From assembly GCA_964035015.1 (NCBI GenBank), contig OZ035998.1, positions 13,908,958 to 13,972,957 on the forward strand: a stretch of DNA of 64,000 nt. Reading direction: 5' to 3'. Shown one piece after another: positions 23,601 to 36,100 of the stretch; the stretch's first letter is position 1, and each line of letters starts with the position of its first letter. Made by a program: the position numbers and the translations under genes. Below the pieces are notes generated by a model that saw only the letters and a list, made by a program, of their open reading frames with translations, made no database searches and was not told the DNA's origin. Source of the stretch: Corallium rubrum (lineage: Eukaryota; Cnidaria; Anthozoa; Scleralcyonacea; Coralliidae).

Positions 23601-25475
23601 AAGGCTTAGTGTCCTAAGCCTAGCTGCAAGCACTCTAAGGAACACAAATGATAGCTAGCTAGTCTACCTGGAGAATATAAATTATATATATACACTATAT
23701 GGAGATTTCTTTATTCTGCTTTCCTGAGATCCTGTCTGCCAGTGCTACCTTCCTCACTTCCTGTCTCATATGTGCTGCCTTGGAAGTAACTCAGCTGACT
23801 GGATAACTCACATCCATATAAACAGGCCCTTAGGTGGCATCTTGGAAAGTGTACTGGATGGGCATTTTGTTTACACAGTGCTTCTGTATCAACTTTTGCA
23901 GTGCGGTAACAGCTGGGGACGAGTCATAATGTAAACAACAAATGTTGCAATTTTTGCGTTCGAATTTATTCAAAATGGAGTCATACAAACGAAAACTTTG
24001 TGGCTATGCTGATGGCATATAAAAAAGTGAAAAACAACAGCGCAAAACGGAAGCTGTTTACACTTGTACCACCGGATCGTTTCGGAAACGAAGCAAAAAG
24101 CTCACTCCTTCATTACAGTATCACAGAATACATCATTATCATCAAAACTAAAAGCAAGACCTATTGTTTATATCGATTGGCATTTTGCCAATTGATGACA
24201 GACCAATCCATACTGGTAAATACAAAAAATCTGCGGATGACTATTCATTTTCTATTGAACGTCATCTACTTTTCAACCGATCAAATGATATAAAAGCGCG
24301 GAGAATCTGGCAAATGTTGATTTGGCCTACGCACATTCATTCCTACCTTTTTTCATGATCGACTTTGACGTTGTCGTCTGCGAATTTTTTTGGTTGGCAT
24401 CTCAACCGTGCATGGACTTATTATTTATACAAAGTTATATGTCGTACAGTACATTAAAGATTTTCGTCAACTTTCTTAATTCCTCGTTTTCGGGTTTCGC
24501 GCAAAGCGATGAGACAACATTTTTATTATGCGAGAGCGAAGTACTTCACGTAAGATCTATTATAGAAGTTTTGAACGCAAACACACCCTCGTACCCAGGC
24601 TTTTCGCTCGCCCTCGCGAACTATTGGAAATTGCGGCTGTCGACGGGGACCTAATCCAGACCAAGATGGTCTCTCGTTCGTATGATGATATATAACATAC
24701 AACCCAACACGCGTGTACGATGCATTTCATCATACATGTGCATGTTTTTTTAATAAAGGGTTTATTAATGAAACCCTTCCCCCCCCCGAACCCCCTAACC
24801 CTAATCTCAAAAATGTGAATTTCCCGGGGAGAACCCTAACCCTAACTTGAAAAGTGTCGGGGGGGGGGCATCATACACGCGTGTTGGGTTGTATGTTATA
24901 TATCATCATACGGAACGAGAGACCATGTTGTCCAGGCCGACCTGTTTTAGCTGCGCATGCGTAGAATGAATAACATGCGTGTAAACGTCATCAATACACG
25001 CGAGACCAAGCAAAGGCTGGCGCGGGATGAATAAGGAGCGAAGGAGCGTTATGGTACATGTGGGTTCATACGATAAAATTAGGAAGATAACGGAAAATAA
25101 TGGATCCATTGAAGAGGATACTAGGGATATTGTAGGATATCAAGCATTTGCTGACTTGAAATCAAATATGGCGGGAAAATTAGACGAAGAACAAGGTGCA
25201 ATCTAGTATCGTAAACTTCCATGTTAGGTCACTAAAATCTTTTGTTTGTTGGCCGTTTACTACGAAAGCCGGGTAGGGACTTCAGACTTCAGACTTCGGA
25301 CTTCAGACTTCAAACTTCGGACTTCACACTAAACTTAGTTTAGTTTAGTTTTTGTTCTTGTTTTTATTGTTATATGCTCTGGTTAGACTTAAAAAATGAA
25401 CTTTACGCCCTCCTGTCTATTCCATCAATCATATTTAATGATTGTAAAGTTAATAACAAAGACTTCAGACTTCAA

Positions 25476-25529
<54 letters not shown>

Positions 25530-27164
25530 AGACTTCAGACTTCGGACTTCAGACTTCAAACTTCAGACTTCGGAGTTCGACTCGGAGTTAAGGAGTTCGC
25601 CGCTCAAAATGGTTGAATAAAAGCCCCAGGAATATTAAAGTAAGCTACCCTGCTGGCAGAGCTGATCAATTATCTGATGTCGTTATAATAATTTTTATAA
25701 TTTTTGTTGGTACATAGTTGGTACATATAGGCTGGCAATTGGAACGTCTCCTATAGGCGCCTATATATAGTATAGACTTTTTTGAACCGTAAACACAGTT
25801 TAAAAGTGAACGCCGTGGGCACGAGCACTTGATTGTTTGTTTATATGTCTGTTGTTTGGTGTTTTAATATTGTGTCTCTACCTATAATATACTAGTCAAT
25901 TTGTTAATTGTGTTTGACTATAAACGTCGCTGATGACGTAGTCTGTGCTTTAAAACACTGTCAGACCGAACCGAATCTTTGCATGGTGTACACGTTTATA
26001 TATTTACACACGGCGTCGACGTCCAACGCAGACGGTTACCGCAATACCGCTGCTCAACCGTAAACACGACGACATAAAGAAAATGTCGTTATTTGATAAA
26101 TAAAATAAATAAAACAATATTTTCATTATGACGTTGTGTTTACGGCTGCATTGAGCAGCGTAATCCGGCCTGCGTTGAACGTAGGACGTCGAATTCGAAC
26201 GACGTGTGTAAGGGCTTTTATAATTTGGGCTTATCACTTTACACAGTTTGCAACGCATTACCAGAAATTAATGACAAAATGGCCACCGCTTGAAAGCCAA
26301 TTTATATATATTCCCTAGAAGATGGCGTTTGAACAGTAAATATATAAGGCAAATATATTAACGTGAGAATTCTGCTTATTGAGTAGCTTGCCAACTATTT
26401 GCCGACCTCCTGATCTGAACAACAACCATTATCCGATTCAGTAACCTATATATTTTCATCAGGTATATCTACGATCCGCCAAATTGTGTTGAAAATAATA
26501 AACAAATAAGTAGGTCATGCACCACTGGATTGCCGTAGGATTTTGTTTGATACTTTCAAGATCATCTTTGGTCAAATGTTCCAGAGTTGATAGAGGAATC
26601 AATCTTTATCTTGCATGAATAGATTACGTTTTGACCAAATTGGCTGAAGTTGTATAGGCCTACCTCTAATTTAACAACTACCCGACTTGTAATGACACAA
26701 GAGAATGGGCATTTTGAACTCACCATGATTGGTGGAGGGTCAAACACTGACTGACAAACGATAGCTCGAGAGATATAGTCATCTGACGGATCGTATAGGT
26801 ATACCCGATTTAAAGAAATAAGGAAGGGAATAATTTGAAAATCGCCGTTGCTTAGTTAGCGAGGTCGGCAAATAGTAGGCGAGATACTCAATTAGAAGAA
26901 TTTTCATTTTGATATTTCCCCTCTATAGATTTACTGTTCAAAATTATATGCCATTTTACTAAGGAGTATACTAAATTAGTCCTTAAGCGGCGGCCATTTT
27001 GTTATCAATTTCTGGTAATGGAAGACCACTGAGGGGCATGAATATTAAATTCAATACATTCACCTCTATTTATTTTGAACGGCTGGCAAACTTAGCCTGC
27101 GAGCCGGCAGGTGACAAACTCAGAAGTCTGAAGTCTGAAGTCTGAAGTCTAAAGTCTGAAGTCT

Positions 27165-27197
<33 letters not shown>

Positions 27198-30100
27198 TCG
27201 AAGTCCGAAGTCTGAAGTCCCTACCCGGCTTTCGTAGTTTACTACCCCCAAAAGAAGTCGGGGTTTTTTACAGATGTGTGTACCCTTTAAATTAACCTTT
27301 AAAACGGATTTTAAAGTTTTCAGTGGCGCCTGAGGCAGCCTAAGTACGAACTTCCGATAATAAGCCGATCAACCTACGCTTTCAGTTCACCGTACTCCGG
27401 GAGTGGCTCTCATTTTGTGACCGGCCCTAATATATTTTTGCCCCCGCCCCTGGGATGGTTAATCCGGCACTGATGTTAAACTTTTTAAAATGTGGTAAAT
27501 GTTCGGCCATATTTCGTTGGGAAATAACATTAAGAAACTTGTTGTAGTTTTTCTGAGTTTTGAGCTGAAATACTTAACGCCGAACGTTGGGCTGTATATG
27601 AAACTGAAGCTATTGAAAAATGCTATTTTGTATAGAAACTTCAAGAGTTTAGCTAAAAGGGAAATAAATAAAAAATATAAAAACAACTTCCATTTTATAG
27701 CGTTCGGCAAACAAAATGGCAGTTATTTATCAATTTTTTTAAATATTTCCCTTTTATCTAAAGTCTTGAAATTTCTATACCTAATAGCATTTTTCAATAG
27801 CTTCATAATCAGTTTCATATACAGCACAACGTTCGGCGTTAAGTATTTTCAGAAAAACTAACATTTAAAGATTTTTGGATTCATCCAATCATAAGGCCTG
27901 TTTATGGAGTTAGCGTTCCAGTCTTCCTATGGAGTTCACTGGTTCAGTCGTGGTTCCAAGCCAAGAATACTCGAAAAGTCGTCTTGTTCTACATACAAAG
28001 TTAAAAGTTGATGTCCACTGTTTTCGGAATGTTTGATTTATGGTTCATCAGCTCTGCCGATTTCTAAATTCCGGCAGTCAATCCAAATCTCTCAGTCTCA
28101 ACGTGATGACGTCCTTCGTTTATTTTTCCGTCTATCGCCGTCTGTGTACCGAAATTCTCCAAGTGTTTTTGCCAGCGACATTCTACAGCAAAGGAATAGT
28201 TCTTTTGTTTTGGCACTTTTTCTCACAAACTTGCTCGGCTCTTTTCGGGTTTTTTGTTATCATTTTATACCATTTGCAGTGTATAAGTACAAAAATATGT
28301 TCTTGTGAAAAGATTTCTCCAACCGGAAGTAATGTCCTTAGCAACCGGTTGCCTAGCAACGAAATACGTCCGAACACCCTTAAGGCGGTTTTCCACTAGG
28401 CGACATTTGTCGACCGACTCGACATTTTTCTTTTGTCTTGGCTAATTAGTTCCACTCGAGAGCTTGCGAGACAAAAGAAAATGTCGCTTCGCGCGACATT
28501 TTTCGCCTAGTGGAAAACCGCCTTTAAGCCACGTTCCAATGAAAGATAACCATTAACTTGACATTTCTGGACAAGTTCACTGGCGTAGCCAGGGGGGAGC
28601 TGTGGGAGCCACGGCTCCCCCCCCCCCCCCTTTAGATATAAAACAACAGACATGTAACTACAAAATTGATGCAATATGAAATATGTCAGGAAATAAACTG
28701 TAAACAGTGACTGTGTATTCAATCTACTGAGTGTATGTATTTTGAGTATCTATTTGACGTTTGCGTGTTTTGAGTATTTTATATGACGTTTTTTAACCTT
28801 TAGGGGCTGTAAAATCTTCCTCCAAAAGCCAGGAAATGGCATTTCAGCGACTCTCGATTTCAAAATTTCCTGGGGGAGCATGCCCCCGGACTCCCCTAAG
28901 CATTTATTCTGATTTCGGTATCCTGGCTACGCCCCTGGCTACGTTCTGACAAATACGACTTTATTAGCAAAAGAGCACTGTCTTTGATACCGTAGAGTTC
29001 CATTTTGTCTAACAGGATTTGGTGATGAACGGTATCAAAGGCTTTTTTTAGATCTATTGGAACCAAATTAAATAATTTTCTATCCATGTTTACATACCAG
29101 TTGTTGGTAGAGTCTAGAAGAGCAGTAGCAGTAGAATGGTACTTTCGAGAACCAAATTGATGCTCAGAAAGTAGTTTATTTTTTGTCAAATATTCGTACA
29201 GCTGCGTGTATAATATGTTCCATGACCTTACTTATATGGCAGGCAAAACAGGTATAGGTCGGTAATTTCCTGATAAATTCCGCTTGCCATTTTTAAAGAC
29301 TGGCGTTACTCTTGCTATTTTCCAATCATTTGGAAAGGTGCACAGAGTAATGGATTGGTTGAATATATATGTAAGGGAACTTGCAATTATTGGCGCAGCA
29401 ATTTTAATTAATTATTTTACTTGAAATGTTATCTACGCCAGTAGCTTTTGAACTGGGCAGCTGACATAGGAGACGATAGATGTTATTGACAGTGACTGCT
29501 TCGAATGCAGCAAACTCAGATTTGTTTTTCTTTACGTACTGTTGAAAATCAGAATTACCAGTTCTAATTTCCTGAGCTAAATTTGGTCCAATTTCAGAAA
29601 AAAAGTCATTAAAGCCTTCTGCAATCTCACTAGGACTTGTCAGATTTTTGTCATTTATATTTAACTCATTCATCTTTGAGTGTTTACTCTGCTTACCAAG
29701 TAAACTGTTAATTGTTTTCCATGCACTTTTTGGATTCTGTCTTTCACTTGTAATTTTATTAGAATAATAATCCTTTTTAGCTTGTTTTAATTGCATGTTT
29801 GTATCATTTCTTATTTTTTTATAATTTACCCAGTCAGTTTCTAGTTTAAGTAATGATTGATGGCTTTTGTCTTTAATTTATCTCTTGTATCATTCATTTC
29901 TTTAATATTACTAGTAATCCATGGAGTTCTTTTTGATTTGATTTTTTTCTTTTGAAGTGGAGCATGTTTTTCAAGAACTTGGAGAAACAATTCTTTCCAA
30001 ATGTCCCACATGTTATTTGGATTATCAGCAAAGAAATAAATATTTTCCCACGATTGCTGTGATAAGTCATTAAGAAATTTTTGTTCATTGAAATTTTTCA

Positions 30101-33100
30101 TATTCCTGATTTCATAAAATATTTTCTAAATTTTTACGAGGCAAAGCTTCCACAGGTGCGTGATATGACAAGCGACCAATAAATGCGTTGCCAAACGCAG
30201 CATACGTACCTATATGTTTGCATATGGAATGTTTTCATCTCCTAATTCTAGATCAGTATAGGTAATGGAAAAAAACTTGATATTAAATGAATTGACAGTG
30301 TAGCAATATTAGACTTGCCTGCCTTGACTTGGATTGGATTGCACGCTTCATAACCCTAGCAAGCAGTAGTCTGCGTGCACTAAACTATGGGGCATGCACA
30401 CAGGGAGCCCATCTTGGCAGAGCGTGCGTACTCTGTGGCACACTCGATCGTGGTGTGTTTAGGAAAATAATAAAGGGATGAAACACGAATTCTTCCTTGT
30501 TTTGAACATCGTTTTAAGCGGCTATAGGTATTAAAATTGTAAGACAATTGAGCGAAGTAGTTGTGATAATGATTCATTTATCAAAGTATAATCAAAATGA
30601 GGCAAAATCTCACCTTTTAGCCGTGATTTTGCAGCTAAATTACATATCGTATTTTCGAGAGATGTGTTCCGCAAGTAGCTAGGACACTACGTCATCGTTG
30701 ACACTTCGGATAGCTACGAAATCCTACGATAAGCTTTTCGGATAAAGCGGGAAGTCTCAGGATTATTGATTTATTGCACATTCATCTGACTCTGAGTTTC
30801 AGTAGGTTTCAGTATTCCAACGGTGGCTCCCGACGATACGAGATGTCCTGGCTACTTGCGGAACACATTCCACGTTGAACGTTTGGTGTTTCATCCCTTA
30901 TATTTTTTTCTCTCCCTCCCCCCCTTTCCCCCGTTTTTCCCTCGCTTCCGGTAACCGTTTTCCGTATTTTTTTAAATCCCCTGCCACAGTCCCCCGCGCG
31001 TCTTTCGAGTCCGCCACAGTGCCCAAGTGCTGCCAAGATGGGCTCCCTGTGGCATGCAGTACTGTTATAGGCCAATAGCTTTTTTCATTTTTTTGGAACC
31101 TGCTTTAAATATTAAAGGTAACATTACCAGACTTAAAGTCTTCCAATATAATCCTAAAGGATTTTGCCAGTCTACTCTTGAATGTTGAATTTACTCCTGA
31201 GTTTACAATTGGTTTTTCAAATTCTTCTCAGCAAACTCCCTTTGTTTAAACAGAAACATATTTGTGCTGCTGACATAGTGCTACACTGATATGGTTGCAT
31301 ATAAAGGCAACCTGTACTCTGTAGACGCAAAAACGGCACAAAAATTTACCGGGGTTTACTTCAACAACAGAATTTTTTCCGTAGCCATTTTGCATGTGGT
31401 ATGCATGCTAGCGTTTGAGAAAGTGTTGGTGCAAATAAAAACACGTTTTAAGCTGTCTCTTTCTTGCACTTATAGGCATATATTTTTAAAATTAAATGTC
31501 AATTTTATGATTTTTTTTATTTCAGCCAGAATGATATAATGGATGAAACAAAACATTGGATGTATGCTGTTAACCTCTGTCATGGAGTCCACATGAACTC
31601 CACAAAAACAAGTCCAGGCTGTCAAAACTCTACGGTAAATGATTAAATTATCTTTTAATCGTCTCAAATTATCTACAATCAGTGACAAAAGTGTTGGGAC
31701 ACTTCAACTTAAAAAGCAACATTTTCCGTTTTATGTTCCCCGGCCCCCCTGTTCAATGTTGGTGACTATTTAAACGCACATTTTCACGTTCACAGCGTCC
31801 CTTATTTCCAAATCAACAATGTAAAGGGAGGGGGAGGGAGGGATAAACTCTATTACGAGAAAAAAATGTATTAAGTTAACCTATAAACACGAAGTGTCCC
31901 AAGGTATTTTGTCACTGATTGTAACTCGTCATGGCACCGCAATAGACCTTTCCACATGAAAAAATGGAACACGTGATCTTTCTTTTTGACAAATCTGATT
32001 GGCCAATGTCCAATGTTTGTCCGAAGTTTTGGATGTCCGAAGTTTTGCGAGATTACTTGACTATCCGGCTAATTCTGGCCATATGGTTGATTTGTGGGTA
32101 AAAAAGGGTGAGAAAGTAATTTTCTAAGTTTTTATATTTTATAAGAATTATAATTACATCATTATAGAAGATAGATGTGGAAATTATAGACAAACAACCG
32201 TCATTAAAAGTGATTGTGATAATGCGGCAATATATTATAAAAGTACCATCTCAATATTCTACACATTTTCTGTTTTAAAAGGTTTGTCAGTATGTCAACG
32301 GTAAGACGCCAGAAGTGTTTGAGATTGGTGGCTATGGGTCTGCTCAATTTGGTAGTTATGATAACGTTACCAAATCAATACATGTACAATACGTTGGTGT
32401 TAATGAAGATAATAAAATAAGGTTTGTTTTAATTGTTAGCGGTTAATTTTTTGTTTTAGCAAGAAATTAACGACGCATTGTGTAATAATGTATACGAATA
32501 TTGTGTCTTTTTTGCTACTTTGGTCCTTTGGCATGAAATAATATTCCTAAAACTTAATTGTAATTACTTTCCAAGACCCTAGAATTTTTTTGGAGGTGCC
32601 CCCCCATAGACCGCGATCATTTGGGTACCATTGATCTCTATATATACGACTTTTCGGCCACCAGTCTATGTGACTTCAATAATCATTTTTCGCCTGTTGA
32701 AGTCTGCATTCAGAAAACGCCCGTCTTTATTTAGCATTTGTTAGCATATGTTTTGAATATTTAACTTATCTTTTTAGGTCAATAGATATAATACTAGTAT
32801 GTAACGCTGAAGGAAATGTTTCAAAAGCGGAGTACACAAAGTTTGAAGTTACTGTACTCTATCCCAACAAATTTGTGAGTATTATTGTTGTTGTTATACT
32901 CATTTAATTATTCGTGAAGAACATGAAATAGAAATAAATTTTAATCAGGTGTTGTAAATCAGACACAAATTTGTCTCGATTTGTACAAACTTTCCGATCT
33001 ATTTTCTCAGCTTATTGCCTTATACCTTATATCTTAAAGATTGTTGAATAATCTGAGCAATTTTATTTTTTGGTTCGCCGTTGTAAATGCCAATTATTAG

Positions 33101-36100
33101 AGTCGCGAATCTGGCATTTATAATAATTATAAGCGATAATTTGAAAATCTGAAAGTGCTACCACAGCCACGGGTTGTTCGTTAGTATGAATGCGCCGGCT
33201 GTGATATTCAGGCACCGATAGCCCGCGTTGGGATGGTTTTTGAACTTCTAGGGAATCTGGGAGCATAATCCCGACGGAAATTTTGAAATCTATAGAGTCT
33301 TTAAGTAATTTGGATGTTAAACAATAGTACCATGCATTTATACGACAGTCGATAACGGTGCGCGCGGCTTATACGAGACGCGCCTTACAGAGTAGCCACT
33401 CGCCGTTTAAAAGATGTCAGACTATTTTACTCGTCGCATGGAAAAACTGATCCACCGACGGGAAAGGGTTACTGAAGGCGCGTCTTGCCGAATAATGACG
33501 TAGGACAAGTAACTCGATCGGCAAGAACCTTACTCGGCGCGTGCTCAATTCTCATTAAAAAATTCTTGCCGCAGAGTCGCAGGCTTAGCTAGGTCATGGC
33601 TCTTTACCATAGATATGTTCTTTACTAGACTTAAGCCGGTTTTCCACTAGGCGATTTTTTTCGCGCGAAGCGACATTCTTTTGTTCGAATTCAATAGATT
33701 TCTGATTAGTTCCAGCTCAGAGCTCATGAGACAAAAGAAAAAGTCGCTTCGCGCGAAAAAAGTCGCCTAGTGGAAAACCGGCTTTAATAATCGTAGTCTA
33801 CTGTAAATGAGCCTACTTATATGTCGTTTCTATTTGGCTAAAATATGAAAACCCAAAGAAGGAAATTTGACTGCAGTAAAAAAATGAACTGGGGGGCTAT
33901 TAACATCCTTAGTTGCAGCATAGTTAATAGAAAATATACATGGTTTGGAAGCTCACAAAAGTCATTGTTTTATGTTTTTGTTCAGGTTTATGGAAATTTT
34001 TGCACTTTCATGGTTACTGAACATATTGTGTTTTCTGTATAATGAAGCAATCATCCAATAGCAACGTTTGGCTTCAATCACTCAACCGTACTGTTTAAAT
34101 ATTAATAAACCTAAAACAAAGGATTTGGCACCTTCGTGTACCTTTCAAGATGAATCGTAGCTTGATTGTTAACCGCTTTGAAGTTTGCCGGGTTTCCAAA
34201 CCATGTATATTTTCTATTAACTATGGTTGCAGCCAACGGCTGAATTGCAAAGGACGCATGTCGAGGCATATCAAAGGCGCTCCAGGCAGCCGCCATATAT
34301 ACTGACACAGTTCAGACCACGGATCATAGCTAAGATGTTAGGTGTTGCTTAATATCGATTTACAACGACTTTTCAGTATAGTCAGCCATTTCTCTTGTTT
34401 TCCTCAGTATAGCTATTCTAAAATTTGTAATTGCGGACACACACACATATGCGCACACTTTCTAATATTTATTTCATATTTGTTAGACTGGCACCGTCAC
34501 AACCAAAGCAGCATGTTTGAGACCCTTTACTACGCCGGAACCCACGGGCACAGTAAGCAGCCATAACAGTGGTGGTGGATTAAGTACCGTTTATATTGTA
34601 CTTATCGCAATTGGGTAGGTTTAAACTCTACAATAAATTATTACAGTTTATACTCTTTATACTGTTACGTATTATTAGGGGTTACCCCTAATAATACAGT
34701 TAGTATAAATACACAGGTGATTATAGAAAATCGCGCGTGCTGATTGGTCGAGCTACTTTGGATTAATTCCTGATATAAATTTGTCAATGCGACAGACGAG
34801 GAAATAACCGATTTTTCGGTGTTAAATTATCTGGTTTGAAAACACCAAGATACGACCGGTATGTGTTAACGGCATGGTGACTGAGTTCCTGATTGTGTTT
34901 TCTTTATGAAGTATTGATGATTTGAGCGGAAAACTATTTATCATATACTGTATGCATATGAATCAGTTGAAAGAATGATTTATATATATATATTTAAATA
35001 TATATATGGATCGTTTTCACTAACGTGATCGGTGGCCTCATTGGGGTGGTGAAACAATACGAAATTTTTGAATAAGAATAGAGCTATAAATTCCCTTAGG
35101 ATAAAGATGGTACACCAAGATGGACATTGTTTCTGTTTAGCAAGGACGGACACAAACAGCGTTTTCACTTCATGTATTTATTTATTTTTACTCTCGCTCA
35201 TTCCTTTTACACCCCCTCCTTATTGCTCATCTCAAAGATTTCTAAATATTCTCATCTTTGCACCAGATCAATTGGTTTTCTCTGTATCTGTTGCTTTGTT
35301 GTTTACGGATTTATTATCAAGAAAAAGAGAAGTATTCTTGAGGAAAAACACAATGAAGACTATGGAACTTATTCAACGCCATCAGGGCATGTTCAGGTTA
35401 GCGAAATGTTTTCAATAATCTTCACTCCCATTTACACAGTTATTTTAGATGATTAGTCTGCATGTAAAATGGAACACGATACGTTTGAGGCTCGAGCGGT
35501 TGAATCTGTCAGACTGGATCCGGAAAATTTATGGCCTAATTATAAAAAGCAACTGAGTCAATTTTGGTCAGACTGACGGGTCTGACGCTCTCTAAATTTC
35601 AGAGATTGGAGGTTTCGGGGGTCGTCGGAGATATGCTCGGAGGGGTCAGTTGGACATAAGTAGTGCGGGCGAAACTAGTCCCGCACTCCTTATGTCTAGC
35701 TGACGATTTCGACGCATCTCCGACGATCTCCAAAATATCCGATCTCCGAAAGAACCTCTGCGGAGGAGAGAGGGTCTGACCTTGTAAATTGGAAAGCGTT
35801 TATAGATTGCCTGCAGGAGGTGTCATAAATATTAGACTATTAAAATGGAAGGATTATATAAATTTAAGCTTACTTTTTGATTCATTAATAATTCATAAGT
35901 AAATTAACCAATGCAAAAGACAATATGAGAATAAGATGCATTTAGATGTGTGGAACAAGCCACAAAACTACACTGAAGTACAATACCAGTTTAAAAATAT
36001 AGAATGGCGCCGCGTAGGCAATATTTAGGATATAGTAACATATGATTTACTCCGCTCAAAACCGTAAGTATTTCGTTGCTAAAATCTCAGCAGTTTTCAC

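Noticed and set aside
24780..24850. CCCTAACCC stretches as an interstitial telomere
   Set aside because: Only a few irregular units inside a MITE core; similar C-rich degenerate repeats occur at 11.5, 14.4 and 45.3 kb.
25285..25580. 9-bp direct repeats as a CRISPR array
   Set aside because: Contiguous units without spacers, in a eukaryotic genome.
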